Positions 21,721 through 32,300 of a stretch of DNA of 35,000 nt are shown one piece after another. A model generated the notes under the pieces. That model saw only the letters and a list, made by a program, of their open reading frames with translations, had not been told where the DNA came from and did not search any database. This DNA is from Geosiphon pyriformis (taxonomy: Eukaryota > Glomeromycota > Glomeromycetes > Archaeosporales > Geosiphonaceae): assembly GCA_016748015.1 (NCBI GenBank), contig JAAOMT010000586.1, positions 1,003,956 through 1,038,955 on the forward strand. Direction: 5' to 3'. A program made the position numbers and the translations under genes. Every line of letters begins with the position of its first letter. Within the stretch, counting starts at the first letter, position 1.

Positions 21721-21802
21721 CAAAGAAAAAATTAACAAAGAATCTTAGATATCATTATTAGTTTACTTAATTCTAAATTAAAAAAATCAATTATATTAAC
21801 TC

Positions 21803-22040
21803 CTAAAATTAATTTGTGTTAATTGTAAAAAAAAGTTAGTTTTAATGAGTGTCTGTATTAGAGATAATAAAATATGGCCAACTGCTACCAAATAATATTG
21901 TCATTTTTATATACTAAAATAATTTAAATAATCAAAACAGCAAAACAAATAGAACAATATATTATGTTTTATATATGACAAAATCTTATCAAATAAAAAA
22001 CTATAAAATAATGTTCTTGGCAGAGAAAAAAGATGTGATA
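21803..22040 (+). pseudogene. Cys-rich domain relic in pol of the second Ty3 element
   Basis: A frame with stops reads LICVNCKKKLVLMSVCIRDN, then ATK-stop-YCHFY and later ILCFIYDKIL. The spacing of remaining Cys pairs suggests a former zinc-ribbon-like module between protease and dUTPase. Several expected Cys are already Tyr or Phe, the result of G-to-A changes in TGT/TGC codons. Identification is by pattern only. Confidence 0.45.
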
Positions 22041-22603
22041 AATTCTGCTAATACATTATTCTAATTAATAACTAAATCCAAAAAAAAACTTTATTTATTA
22101 TAGCTTATAGTCAAGCAATAAATTAACTAAATTTATACCTCTATAATAAAAAAGAAATTTGAAAAATAGCTACAGTAAAGTAAAAAAGTGCTATGATTAA
22201 AAAATACATGCCATAAAAAATACATTAGTAATTATCAAAAAAATAAATAATCTATTTACAGATAACTCTAAAGTATTTTAAAACCAGTATCAAAAACTTG
22301 TTTCTATTTAAAAAAAAACAAAAACAAAGATTAACTAATCTCAATACAAAACTGTGTAATTATTAATTGAATTTTTTTTATTTATAGTATTGTAATAAGT
22401 ATAATTTCTTGATTAATCTACTTTTATAAATACTATATACTATTTTTGAACTTAAAGAACTCAAAAAAAAGTATGCATTAGCAATTAAGAATACAACATT
22501 TTTAAAATCAAATATGACTACCAAAATAGAACAGTATTTTGTATATTCTAATCTTTTTAAAAAATCAGAACTAAAATAATATAATAACAACAATAAAGAA
22601 ATA

Positions 22604-23002
22604 TGCTCCAAAAAAGCATATGCAAATAGTGTTGAATTTGATTTAAAATATTTTGGACAATTTTTTATAATTATAACACTCTATTTTTTTGTAAAAATAG
22701 ATTTCAAATTAGCTTTAAAAATCTCTATTAGCATTATAGTTCAAATAACATTTCAGTTTAGTCTTGCAAACAAAAAAATTAATGTTAAAGAAGAAATAAT
22801 TAATGCTGAATATATTGAAAATATAATTATAATGCTTTAAAACAATTCTAATAAGTCTTATATAATTGAATTACAAAAAAAAAGTGCACAAGCTATTTTT
22901 TTATTCTTTGTAAAGATTTTTTAACTACTTTTCATAATTATGTGCAAAAAATTAGGTCTTATTGTTTAAAAAATCCAAAAATTTGAGTCAAGTAGAAAAA
23001 AA
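22604..23002 (+). pseudogene. dUTPase domain relic embedded in Ty3 pol
   Basis: One frame across about 130 codons follows the trimeric dUTPase pattern. VEFDLKYFG stands where motif 1 (AGxDL) is expected, and IVQITFQFSLANKKINV aligns with the motif 2 region (xxRSSLAxKxGI). EEIINAEYIENIIIML aligns with motif 3 (GGIIDAGYxGNI). IIELQKKSAQAIFLFFVKI aligns with motif 4 (kGdkiAQlifxp), and IQKFESSRK stands for the glycine-rich C-terminus. Stops near 22838 and 22967 and loss of catalytic residues show it is dead. dUTPase removes dUTP and is known in some retroviruses and some fungal Ty3/Metaviridae elements; its position between protease and RT fits that. Confidence 0.7.
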
Positions 23003-23639
23003 AATATACAAATCAATTTTGGAGAAGACACTAATAATCAAATAGAATTTATTTATATTAACATAATTATTTTTATTCTCTTATATTAACAATACAATCT
23101 AAAAGTTAATTGGAAAATTTAAAACCAAGTTTTACTATTTAAAGCAGCTCCAAAAATTTGTTTTTTAGCCAATATTTTCAATCTATATATACTTATCAAA
23201 GTGCATAAACATTTCAAAATCTCTATTTACAACTTTATCAAAGACATTATTAAGATTCCCAAAAAGACTCTTATTGGTTTTATTTTTATAAACATTTAAA
23301 ATTCTGAAAAACTCCAATCTATTTTAGACTTTGCACAACTGTTTTTGTTTTGTAATATTATTTTACAAGCATAAAACCTGCTAAAAAAAAGCTATTTATT
23401 CACTACAAAAAAAATTGATAAACTAAAATTAGAAAACTTAAATATTTTACAACAATACAACTTAAAATTATCTTGAACCAATATGTTAATATTTTTGTTA
23501 ACAAAAACAAATTTAGACACACCAATATTGTAAAACATAAGATCAACACTGATAATACCAAACTCATTAAACAATAAGTCTATTGAGTAACTTCAAATGA
23601 CAACAACTTAATTAAACAGAAAGTACAATAAATGTTAGA

Positions 23640-24680
23640 TAATAAACTAATTAAAAAATTGTTAAGCCCTTGGTTTTTATCTGTTCTGTTAATTACCAAA
23701 AAAATAGAAAAATCTGTTTTTGTATGGACTATTAAAAACTTAATATTATCATTTAAAAGAATAGCTATTTAACTTTTCTTATTCAAAAAATTCTGAATAA
23801 TTTAAAAAATAAGAAATAGTTTTTATTTTAGATCTTGTTAGCAAATATTGACAAGTTAAAATAGATTTTATGAATAAAAAAAATGGCATTTACCACCCAA
23901 GATAAAAATTTCGAATTATATGTAATACTTTTTAGACTCCATAATTTTCCAGCTATTTTTTAATATTTGATAGATCCTATGTACAAAAAATTCTTTAGAA
24001 ATTAATTATATTATATTTGGATAATACTAATGTATTTTCCAAAATTTTTGATAACTATTGTTTCATCTCTAACAAGTTTTTAATTGTCTACAAAATGCAA
24101 AATTAAAACTTAACTTTAATAAATATTTCTTCAAAAAAACTGAACTAAAAATAAAACCAAATTCTAACAAATTTTAGAAAGTAAAAAATTTTCTGGTCCC
24201 AATTAATTTGCAAAAACTAAGAAAATTTTTAGAATTAACTAAATACTACTATTAATTTGTCAAAGATTTCTTTAATATTGCCAAATTTTTCTATTATTTA
24301 TTATTGAAACATGTTTTATATTTTTGAAAAATTAATCAGCAAAAGACTTTTAACTATCTTAAATAATAACTTATTAAAGCTTTAATCTTGATTTATCTGA
24401 ACTTTAATAAGCATTTTATTATAGTTATAAATGCCTTGAAAAATGCATTAAGAGTCATTTTATTACAAATTAGACCAAATTATTAAAAATATCCAATTAT
24501 ATATGCCAGTTATAGTACTAGTATTATTAAAAAATATACAGTACTACTAATCTAAAATGTTTTACTATTTACTGGATTATACAAAACTAGAAATATTACT
24601 TTTACTAACTATTTAATTTATATACAAATTATAAAAAACTGATTTGGTTATTTAGCAAATCACAACTTAAAAAAATATAT
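23640..24680 (+). pseudogene. RT and RNase H relic of the second Ty3 element
   Basis: Scattered frame fragments appear in order. LLSPWFLSVLLITKKIEKS near 23660 stands for the SPWASPVVLVKKK region. AFTTQDKNFELYVILF and IFxYLIDPMYKKF at 23885-23990 stand for the block around MPFGL. LYLDNTNVFSK near 24011-24043 has YLDN in place of YLDD. LRKFLELTKYYY near 24210 corresponds to LRxFLGLxxYYR, and a fragment near 24485 to PIxYAS of RNase H. Multiple frame changes and stops are present. Confidence 0.75.
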
Positions 24681-24979
24681 ACAAAATAAAGTACTTATCT
24701 GTAGCAGTTCTTATATAAAGTATATTATAAAAAAAAGCCAAAAACATTAAGATTAACAGCTTGTCAAAAATAACTCAAATCTAATCACAAATCAATAAAT
24801 ACAACTATCTATTAATAACTATATTAATATTTGTTTACACTTTAGTTTAAGGAGAAATTATCTTAATAAGAATAAAGTACTATACAAAAACTAGTTCAAA
24901 ACTATTTTTTGTACAATAATCAATTATATTGTCAAGAATACTAAAATCATTTTATATTACAATAAATTATAAAAGATAT

Positions 24980-25640
24980 CAAAAAAAAATTATTTTGTTC
25001 AATATATACTTAGATTTAACAAAACACTTTAAAAAAGATGCTATCTTAAAAAGAACAATTAATTTATATTATTGACTTACAATGTATAAAAACATTTTTA
25101 AATACATTTTTAATTATAATTTATGTTAAAAAAAAAGAATCAGAACAATAAAACTATTTCAATTTATTCCAATTAGAAATTTATTTAATAGAATTAAAAT
25201 CAATTTGGTTGAATTTCTCTCTATTACATCTAAAAAATTGTTATATTACTGTATCTGTAAATTATCTTACTAAATAGCCAGAAGCTAAAACTATTCAAGT
25301 GACAAATGTTAAAACAGTAGCTGAATTTTTATATTAAGATTTAATTTGCCAATATAAATGTTCAAAAAAATTATTTTATTAATATATTAACTGAACTAAG
25401 CCAATGATTTAAAATAAAATAACTATTATTATTATCATATTATCTACAAACAAATAGATAAATAAAACAATTTAACTAAACATTATATAAAACTTAAGCA
25501 AAAATAAACTATAAAAATACACAAAAATAAAACTTATTTATATTTTTAGTATTATTAGCATATCAAATATTAAAGCAAAATACTATTTAATTTATATTAC
25601 TTAAACTAGTCTATAGAAAAAAGCTATACTACTTATTAAA
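24980..25640 (+). pseudogene. Integrase relic of the second Ty3 element
   Basis: Fragments include NLYY-stop-LTMYKNIFKYIF near 25056-25110 (zinc-domain YYWPxM region) and NRIKINLVEFLSITSK near 25190 (first catalytic Asp region, now Asn). SVNYLTK-stop-PEAKTI followed by TVAEFLY and LICQY is at 25252-25350. Later low-identity sequence to about 25980 contains YTKFWTIKLTNFN, in the place of the integrase C-terminal domain. Clearly non-functional. Confidence 0.7.
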
Positions 25641-26120
25641 TAAAAACTACTTATTTTTATAACTAAAACAATTACTAAAGAAAATTTTGAAGTTACCTTG
25701 TATTAAAAGACATATCAATTCATAAAAACATTGAAAAAAAATTGTAGAACAACAGTTGACAATATTAATAATACTTAGAAATAACAAAAAAAAGACATAA
25801 TAATTGCTTACTTGATTAACCAATTGAATTCAAAATCAAAAACTGAGTATTATTATATTGTATTAAAGCTAAAAAACAGTAAAATAAAAAGTTTGACCCA
25901 AAATAAGATAGACTATTCTATATACACAAAGTTTTGGACAATAAAGCTTACAAATTTTAATTAAAAGATCTACAAAAAGCAATACTCAACACAATAATTG
26001 AGCATTATACCAAAAAAACAATTATCATAAATACATATAATTTTGCAGGAACTCAATTTTAAAAGGAAAAAATAATATTATTTAAGTAGAAAAACCAATT
26101 CAAAAACTATTGAAAAAATG

Positions 26121-26270
26121 TAATTAAAACGTAATAATATAGAAAAAATAATAATAATATGAAATAATACAAAATAATATGTAATAACTCAAGATAATAC
26201 AAGATAATATACAATAATATAAAATAGCACAAAATAACTGGCCATAACATAAAATAATTAGTTATAGTGC
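26121..26270 (+). repeat. 10-bp tandem repeat, about 15 degenerate units
   Basis: Successive decamers such as gtaataatat, gaaataatac, aaaataatat, gtaataactc, aagataatac, aagataatat, acaataatat, aaaatagcac, aaaataactg, gccataacat keep period 10 with no visible indel. The more GC-containing units suggest an ancestral unit since eroded by C-to-T change. The array lies shortly after the Ty3 relic's integrase. Confidence 0.75.
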
Positions 26271-27043
26271 AAAAAAATAAAGCAACAACTGAATAGTAAA
26301 CAATAGCTAATAATAACAAACAATTAAAAACAATTTTGTAAAACTAAAAAATATATATGAAAACAAATAGTTTTAGCAAATAGAAAAAAAAAAGAGAAAA
26401 TAAGAACTTATTTTCAAAAAACATTTTAGTTTTAAAAACTTGATAAATTCTTTTTATCTTATTTTTTTTATATTTTTATATTTACAATTCAATAAAAATA
26501 TTGTTTGTGTTGTCAAAATCAAATTAATTATGTTTTTATTTTCATTTTAGGCCAGATGCTCTTAAAATAAACAGCTTTAAAATCTTAATGACTTTAACCA
26601 ATCACTCTTAATTATGATAATTAATAATATTAATTTATTTATTTTTTCATTTTTTTTTTCTTCTGATAAAGTGGTAATATTAAAAAAATTAACTGTCTGG
26701 AAATAAACTTTATAATAGTCTGGTAAAAAAAGAAAACTTCCTTTAAGTTTGAATATTAAATTTATTTTATTAGTTTACCAAAAGAATAAAAAATAATACT
26801 AAATCTTAACAATTGTATTTAACTAGCTCAGAAAAAATAGCTTATATATATTCAATTTTAAGCAATTAAATTACATTTCTGTGTCTTATAACCAAAGAAC
26901 TCTACAAGTAAATTTACATCAAATAAAAATTTTTAGAGATTAATAATTTTAATTTGTTGTTTATGCAAACAAAGAAAACTTTTAAGCTTTTTTATTTAAA
27001 TATAAAATACCAAATATTACTATTATATTTTATCAAGTTTATT
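26271..27043. other. AT-rich DNA, nothing recognised
   Basis: Contains a purine run agaaaaaaaaaagagaaaa near 26381-26399 that could be an old polypurine tract of the upstream relic, but no LTR is visible beside it. No ORF or RNA gene is recognised. Confidence 0.4.
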
Positions 27044-27223
27044 TGTAACAACATTTTATCTTTTAATTCTTAACAAGTTGTTAGTTAGATTAAAAATTCT
27101 AAAAAAAATACAAAAAATTAGAAATATTTTTTAGCTAGCATATTTTTAATACATATTAAATATCAAATTTTTTATTCTACTAGATTAATAAAAAATTTTC
27201 AATATTAAATAATTAAAAAAATT
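27044..27223 (-). repeat. Dispersed AT-rich repeat copy D, left part
   Basis: Reverse complement matches about 336-497 of copy A with only a handful of differences, mostly C/T transitions. The match stops near 27044/497, where D leaves the repeat. LINE 2 splits this copy from its continuation at 34123. Confidence 0.85.
27215..27223. repeat. Target-site duplication of LINE 2, left
   Basis: AAAAAAATT here and at 34123-34131. The uninterrupted site is visible in copy A near 335-345 (reverse complement), where a single AAAAAAATT joins the two flanks. The right copy merges with the poly(A) tail, so true length is at least nine bases. Confidence 0.7.
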
Positions 27224-27353
27224 AAACTTTTCTCTTGTCGATCCCCTGGCCACACTGAGAGCAAAGTTATTCTGCCAAAGAAATACATTTCCTTTATTCT
27301 TTTTCCCTTTTGTTTTTGTCGCTATTTCTTTGGACACACCTTTATTTGTAACT

Positions 27354-29311
27354 ATGGATCTGGTTGGCTCTTCTGCTGGTGTTTCGAGCTCGACTTTGAC
27401 TGAGTTGGGGTCTCAGTCAGGCTCTAAGAAAAAGGCTCGCATTGAGAGTGTTTACTCTCATGGTGCCTCTTTCAAGAAGGTGAAGAAACCTGTCGTGTCC
27501 AGTACCGTGGTAGATTCTTCAGCTGGACTTTTGTATGCGGACCCGTTGCTGGCTGGTGGCAGTGGACGTAAGGCATCTTGGGGTAGCAAAGTGGGGAACG
27601 AGAGTAACAACATCAGTGAGGTGTCTGACTTAGAGGATATGGAAAACTTGGTTGCCGAAGAAACTAGTTACATCGATTCCAACGCCTCTGGAAATGACGA
27701 CTTGATGGATGACACTACTCCAAGGAAGATGAGGACAAAGACATATGTCTTAGACAAGTCACCGAAACAATCTTCTTTCAACCTAGAAAACGACGACAAT
27801 AGTGTTTTGGAGCTTCCTCCTCGCACGTTTGTTGGGTCCAATCAGTTGCCGCCACCCAAGTCACGTGGTTTAAAGTGTCATTGTTTTGAGCCAGTAAAAT
27901 CTTTCGCTTTGGATGTGGAGTTGTCAGCTGTGCCTGGAAAGTCAAATAGTGATAAGTTATTTAAGATCAAAAAAATTTTTTATAAAATTGACGGTTTTGG
28001 GGGTGCTTCAACTCCCTTAAAATTTCCTGGAGTCATTAGGTCCACCTTTACAAATGAGTCTAGTTTGGTTAAGGCCAGAGAGTTGGCAATCTGTAAAAAA
28101 TCATTGTAAATAATGATCTCAAGAAGGTAAACATTTGTTCAGATTGGGAAGTGATCATCAAAAAAATCCCAGTGGATCTTCCCAAATTGGCAGTTGAGAC
28201 AGTGTTCTCCAAGTTTGGCAAGATCATTTCAATCAAAGTGCAGCTTATTGGTCTTTGGCAAAAGGCCCTAGTGGAATATGAATCATCTGAGATGGCTAAT
28301 TTGGTTGCAGCTAGATGGTCTGTGCTCATGGGAAAGGATTCTGTTCGCATGGCAAAGGCAAATATTGATAAACAAATGTGGGTATCTAGGGATCAGCATC
28401 AGGCATTGCTTTACACTCTTCCAGTTGGCACCAATGCTTATGACCTCTCCAGTTTGTTGGAATCATATGGTGGGAAAACTTGTTACATCGGCCGTAATCC
28501 TAGTTCGTATGTTCATGATAGATGTGCTGTAATTTGTTTTGGTAATGAGGCATCCAAGTTGGCTGCTATTAATACCATTTCAGTTTTCAAAGGTGTGAGT
28601 TTGCATTGGACTGGTCTTTTTTTGGCCAGTTGTACTTGTTGTAAACAATTTGGTCATGTTACGGTTAACTGTTCCTTGGGTGAGTATTCTGGTGTTCGAA
28701 GAAGAAGGGTGGTTTCTGAGCAAGATTGGATTCATCTAGCTGGGATATATAAGAAGAAGTCAGCTCTTGTTGCTTGTCCAGTCTCATTTGGTGGTAAAAC
28801 ATGGGCCCAAGTTGCTGGTGGCTCTTTTTCTCGTATGATTTCCTCTGGTTTGGTTGGTACTGGTTTGCATTCTGGTTTGGTTCCTTCTTCAATGGTGACT
28901 GTCTTTTCTACCGTTTCTCATTTGAATGACCAGCTGGCAATTTTGGAGCACTCTTTGGAGCTTTTAACTGACTGTGTTTCTGGCATTTTGGCTCGACTGA
29001 AATCCATTGATTTGGTTTCTGTAGCAACCTCTTCTCTGAGCCTTCTTCTTGTTGTTTCTGAAACTTTGTTTTCTGATGTGGTTTCTGATATGATTTTGAA
29101 TACTGCTTTGGTCTCATCTGGTACTCCTCCATCTGTCATTCATGATGCTGTTGTTGAGCTCAGCTCTAGTAGTTCCAAAGTTCTCACTGCCAAAGTGGGT
29201 GGTTTAGAAACAAAATTGATTGCTTTGGAGGCCTCAGTTGGTTCGGTTTTGGATAAGTTAAACATTCTGTGCTCTGGTTCGGGTTTGTCAGTTCCCCTGT
29301 CTTCTCAATGA
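27354..29311 (+). pseudogene. LINE 2 ORF1 (RNA-binding CCHC protein) with one frameshift
   Basis: Starts at ATG 27354 (MDLVGSSAGVSS) after a 130-base 5' UTR and ends at TGA 29309-29311, about 652 residues. The frame shifts once, in an A6 run at 28095-28100 where LINE 1 and codon alignment imply one more A; otherwise no stop. The N-terminal third is Ser/Lys/Asp-rich and likely disordered. KIPVDLPKLAVETVFSKFGK (near 28160) and ALLYTLPVGTNAYDL (near 28407) look like two RRM-like folds. An intact zinc knuckle CTCCKQFGHVTVNC (C-X2-C-X4-H-X4-C) lies at 28631-28672. The C-terminal part is Ser/Leu-rich with heptad-like Leu. ORF1 proteins of LINEs package the element RNA. The single homopolymer indel could also be a sequencing error. 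Confidence 0.87.
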
Positions 29312-32300
29312 CTCACTTAACTTGGAAAATTGCCATGTGTAATGTTAAAGGTATGAACAATCTTGCAAAACAGGAAGATATCATTCGTTGGCACAAGGAT
29401 ATGAACAATTTGATTTCTATCGTTACCGAGACCAAACTGAAGAACAAGGTCTGTCCATGGATTGCAACTAGGTTTAATGGTGTTCAAGTTTTTACCTTAG
29501 GTCAAGATTCTGGCAATCTGGGTTCAGGTGTAGCTATTGTTGTGAACGATTCTCTGGCTCACTATGTGTGTAAGGTTTTTGAGGTGCCTGGTTGGCTACT
29601 TTCAATTAAGATGCTTTTTAAAAACAAACTTTCAGTATCAATTTTGGGACTTTATGCTGGTGCTTCTCTGGGCAACACGTTTCTCTCAAGCCAGTGAGGT
29701 CAATTCCCTAATAGCTGGGGCTGTGAACGAGTCTTCTTTTGTTGTTTTGGGTGGAGATTTCAACGAAGATGGCTCTCGCAGGTGTGCTAGTTTTAAAAAG
29801 TGTTTGGATTTGGGATTGGTCAATTCTCTGGTGGAGAATTCATTGGCTAAGTGTCCTACCTGGAAAAATTCAAGGGGTGTTGTCAAGACTATTGATTACA
29901 TGTTTGTTTCGTCAAATTTGGTCAATGTGATAGTGAACTGAAACATTTTGGATGTTAGTGAGTATTTTGATACTGATCATCAAGCGGTTTGTGTGTCCAT
30001 GAGTTTGGGTGGGCTTTTAGATGTGCATTTGAATTCTCTTCATAGGCAGACGAATAGGAATCAATGGAAGTTTAACATTAGGAGCGCTGATGAGAGTAGA
30101 TGGGACAATTTTAGGAGTGCCACTTTGGCCAATGCAGCAATGTTCTCAGATAAGTTTGCTACCGCTGTAAGATTCTCCGATTTGGATGTGATGTGGGATG
30201 TTATTCGCAAGGCCATGGTGCTTTCAGCAAATGGTACTTTCAAAAAAAAATGGTTCAAGGACTTTGATAGACCTTTCTCCAAGGAATCCTTGAAGTTTCA
30301 CAAATTGGAGCTTTGGGTTTCTAAGATTATCAAGGCGTCAGAGAGATATTGTTGGTTTTGTTTCTTTCATGGATTGTTGGGCTTTGCTGGACAGTGTTAA
30401 GGCTTTAGTTGTTTGGGATCTGGTGGATTCTGGTATGGACTCTGGTCATGTCCTTTCTGCTCTCTCGAGCACTCAGAAATCATATCATGCATCAAAGCTC
30501 GTTGAGTCTCAGACTGCCAAGGAGGCCAACATTAGATCAGCCGTAGATAAGAGGATAGAGAGCTTTAAGGTCGATAAAGGTCATACAATAAGGAGTGTGC
30601 TGGAGCGCCCATTTCGTAAGATGGTGCTTGACCACTTGGTTGTTGATAATGAGCTGGTTTTGGAGCCTGATCAGGTTAAGAGCAAGGTGGACGTGATCAT
30701 GGAGGAGTGGACTAGGAAGTATAGGGTGGTCGATGATATGTCAAGCAAATAGTGTTACCAATATCGACTTTTGGAGTATGTTTTTGATGAAGCTTTCTCA
30801 GGGGTAATGTGTCTAATTGGTTTTGACGAGTTGTTTGGAGTGGTTTCCGTCCTTCCTGATGGCAAAGCTGCTGGTCTGTCAAGTATCTCAAATGAGCTTT
30901 GGAAACATTGTGATAGGTCTGTCTTGGAGATGTTGTTGGTGCTTTTGAACTCTTGCTTGGCTGGTGAATTAGTGCCTGGCCCATAGAAAGAGGCCTGGGT
31001 TTCGATGATTCCCAAGTCTTATGAGTGGGAGGGTGTTCTGACGAATACACATCCTATTGCTTTGATCAAAACGGCTCGTAAGATTCTTTCCAAGGTTTTT
31101 TCTGATAGGATTTCTGCTGCATGCAGCACTTTCAATGTTCTTTGTGGAGATAACTTCTCGGTTTTAAAGGGTATGACTACTCAGTCTCCCATTTTTGCGA
31201 TTGGTTTAGTAGTTGAGAATGCTCTGGAAAAGAACCGTGAACTCTGGCTGGTGTTACAGGATATGAGGAAGGCTTACAATTCAGTTGGCTGGGAGCATCT
31301 TGAGAAAAGCCTGGTCAGGATTAGGATGTGCAGCAAGTTTATTCGGTTCTTTGGTAGTATACATAAGAGTCGCACCAATCGGGTGATGACAGATTTTAGT
31401 TTGACTGGTGGTTATCATGTGTATGATGGCTTAGATTAGGGAGAAGTTTTTTCCCTTTTTTTGTGGCGCATCTTCTATGATTCTTTGTTGTGTGAAGTCA
31501 AACGTCAGGAGAGTGTGTGTGGATATAGGCTCAATTCGTACTTTATCTCTAAAAATGGGTGTGCTGAGACTCAGGCTGGACGTTCTTCTTTTTTTGCCAC
31601 TGGTGTTTTTGTCGATGATACAATTTGGGTTGGTAACAGTCAAGCTGCTACTTAGTACATTTTCAATGTTGCCAGTGAATTCTTTCGGATCAATGATATC
31701 TCTATTAACACTATCAAAACAGTGGCCATTCCCATCAATAGCAGAGTCAGCAGTCTCTCCCTTTCCATTAGCGGCTTTCCCATTTCTGTTGCCAAAAAAG
31801 GGGAATCTCATCGGTATCTGGGTATTTTTCTCTCAACTGAGGGTCTTTCGAAGCCGAGTTTGGCTAAGGCACATTTGGATGTTCGCTTTTTCATCAATTT
31901 GGTTCTGAGGAAGACTATTTCAGATAAACAATTCCTATACTTGGTATCAGTGGTTCTCCAGCCCATAATCAGTTATCAGACACAATTTAGTTTTATACTG
32001 GTTGGTGTTTGTGCCAAGTGGGATGCTCTGGTTTGCAAGGGCTTGAAACTTAAATCTGGTCTTCCGCTTGATTTTCCCAGTGATACGCTGCACCACCCTT
32101 CATTTTATGGTTTGAAATTTTTCTCGCAAGTACAGTCTGAGTGTAAAGTGGCCTCTCTCATCAGTTTTGTGAACTCTGGTGGGATCTTGGGTCGCTTATT
32201 TTCTCACAAGTCTCATGACTTGCAAGTTTGGTGTTGGCATTCTATTCATCCGTTAAATTCTCCTGTTCGTGTTAATATCAGTGTGTCCAACAACTTTTTA

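Larger units (their letters stand above)
21170..26060 (+). mobile_element. Old Ty3/gypsy relic of a second lineage, protease to integrase
   Basis: No long frame remains, but fragments in order resemble a Ty3 pol: protease linker (21207-21720), Cys-rich domain (21803-22040), dUTPase (22604-23002), RT and RNase H (23640-24680) and integrase (about 24980-25640) with a C-terminal tail. The base composition is now as AT-rich as the flanks, so decay is much older or heavier than in 4804-12472. LTRs and gag were not identified. LINE 1 lies immediately upstream and may have inserted into or next to its 5' half. Confidence 0.8.

Noticed and set aside
22378-22611. Antisense 77-residue ORF
   Set aside because: Shadow in AT-rich DNA just upstream of the dUTPase relic; no family resemblance and the sense strand carries the coherent pol remnants.
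26107-26319. Antisense hydrophobic 70-residue ORF resembling a membrane protein
   Set aside because: It is the translation of the 10-bp tandem repeat on the opposite strand.
27224-27290. HDV-like self-cleaving ribozyme at the LINE 5' end
   Set aside because: Some LINEs begin with one, and a small hairpin exists here, but I could not assemble the nested double-pseudoknot helices by eye.
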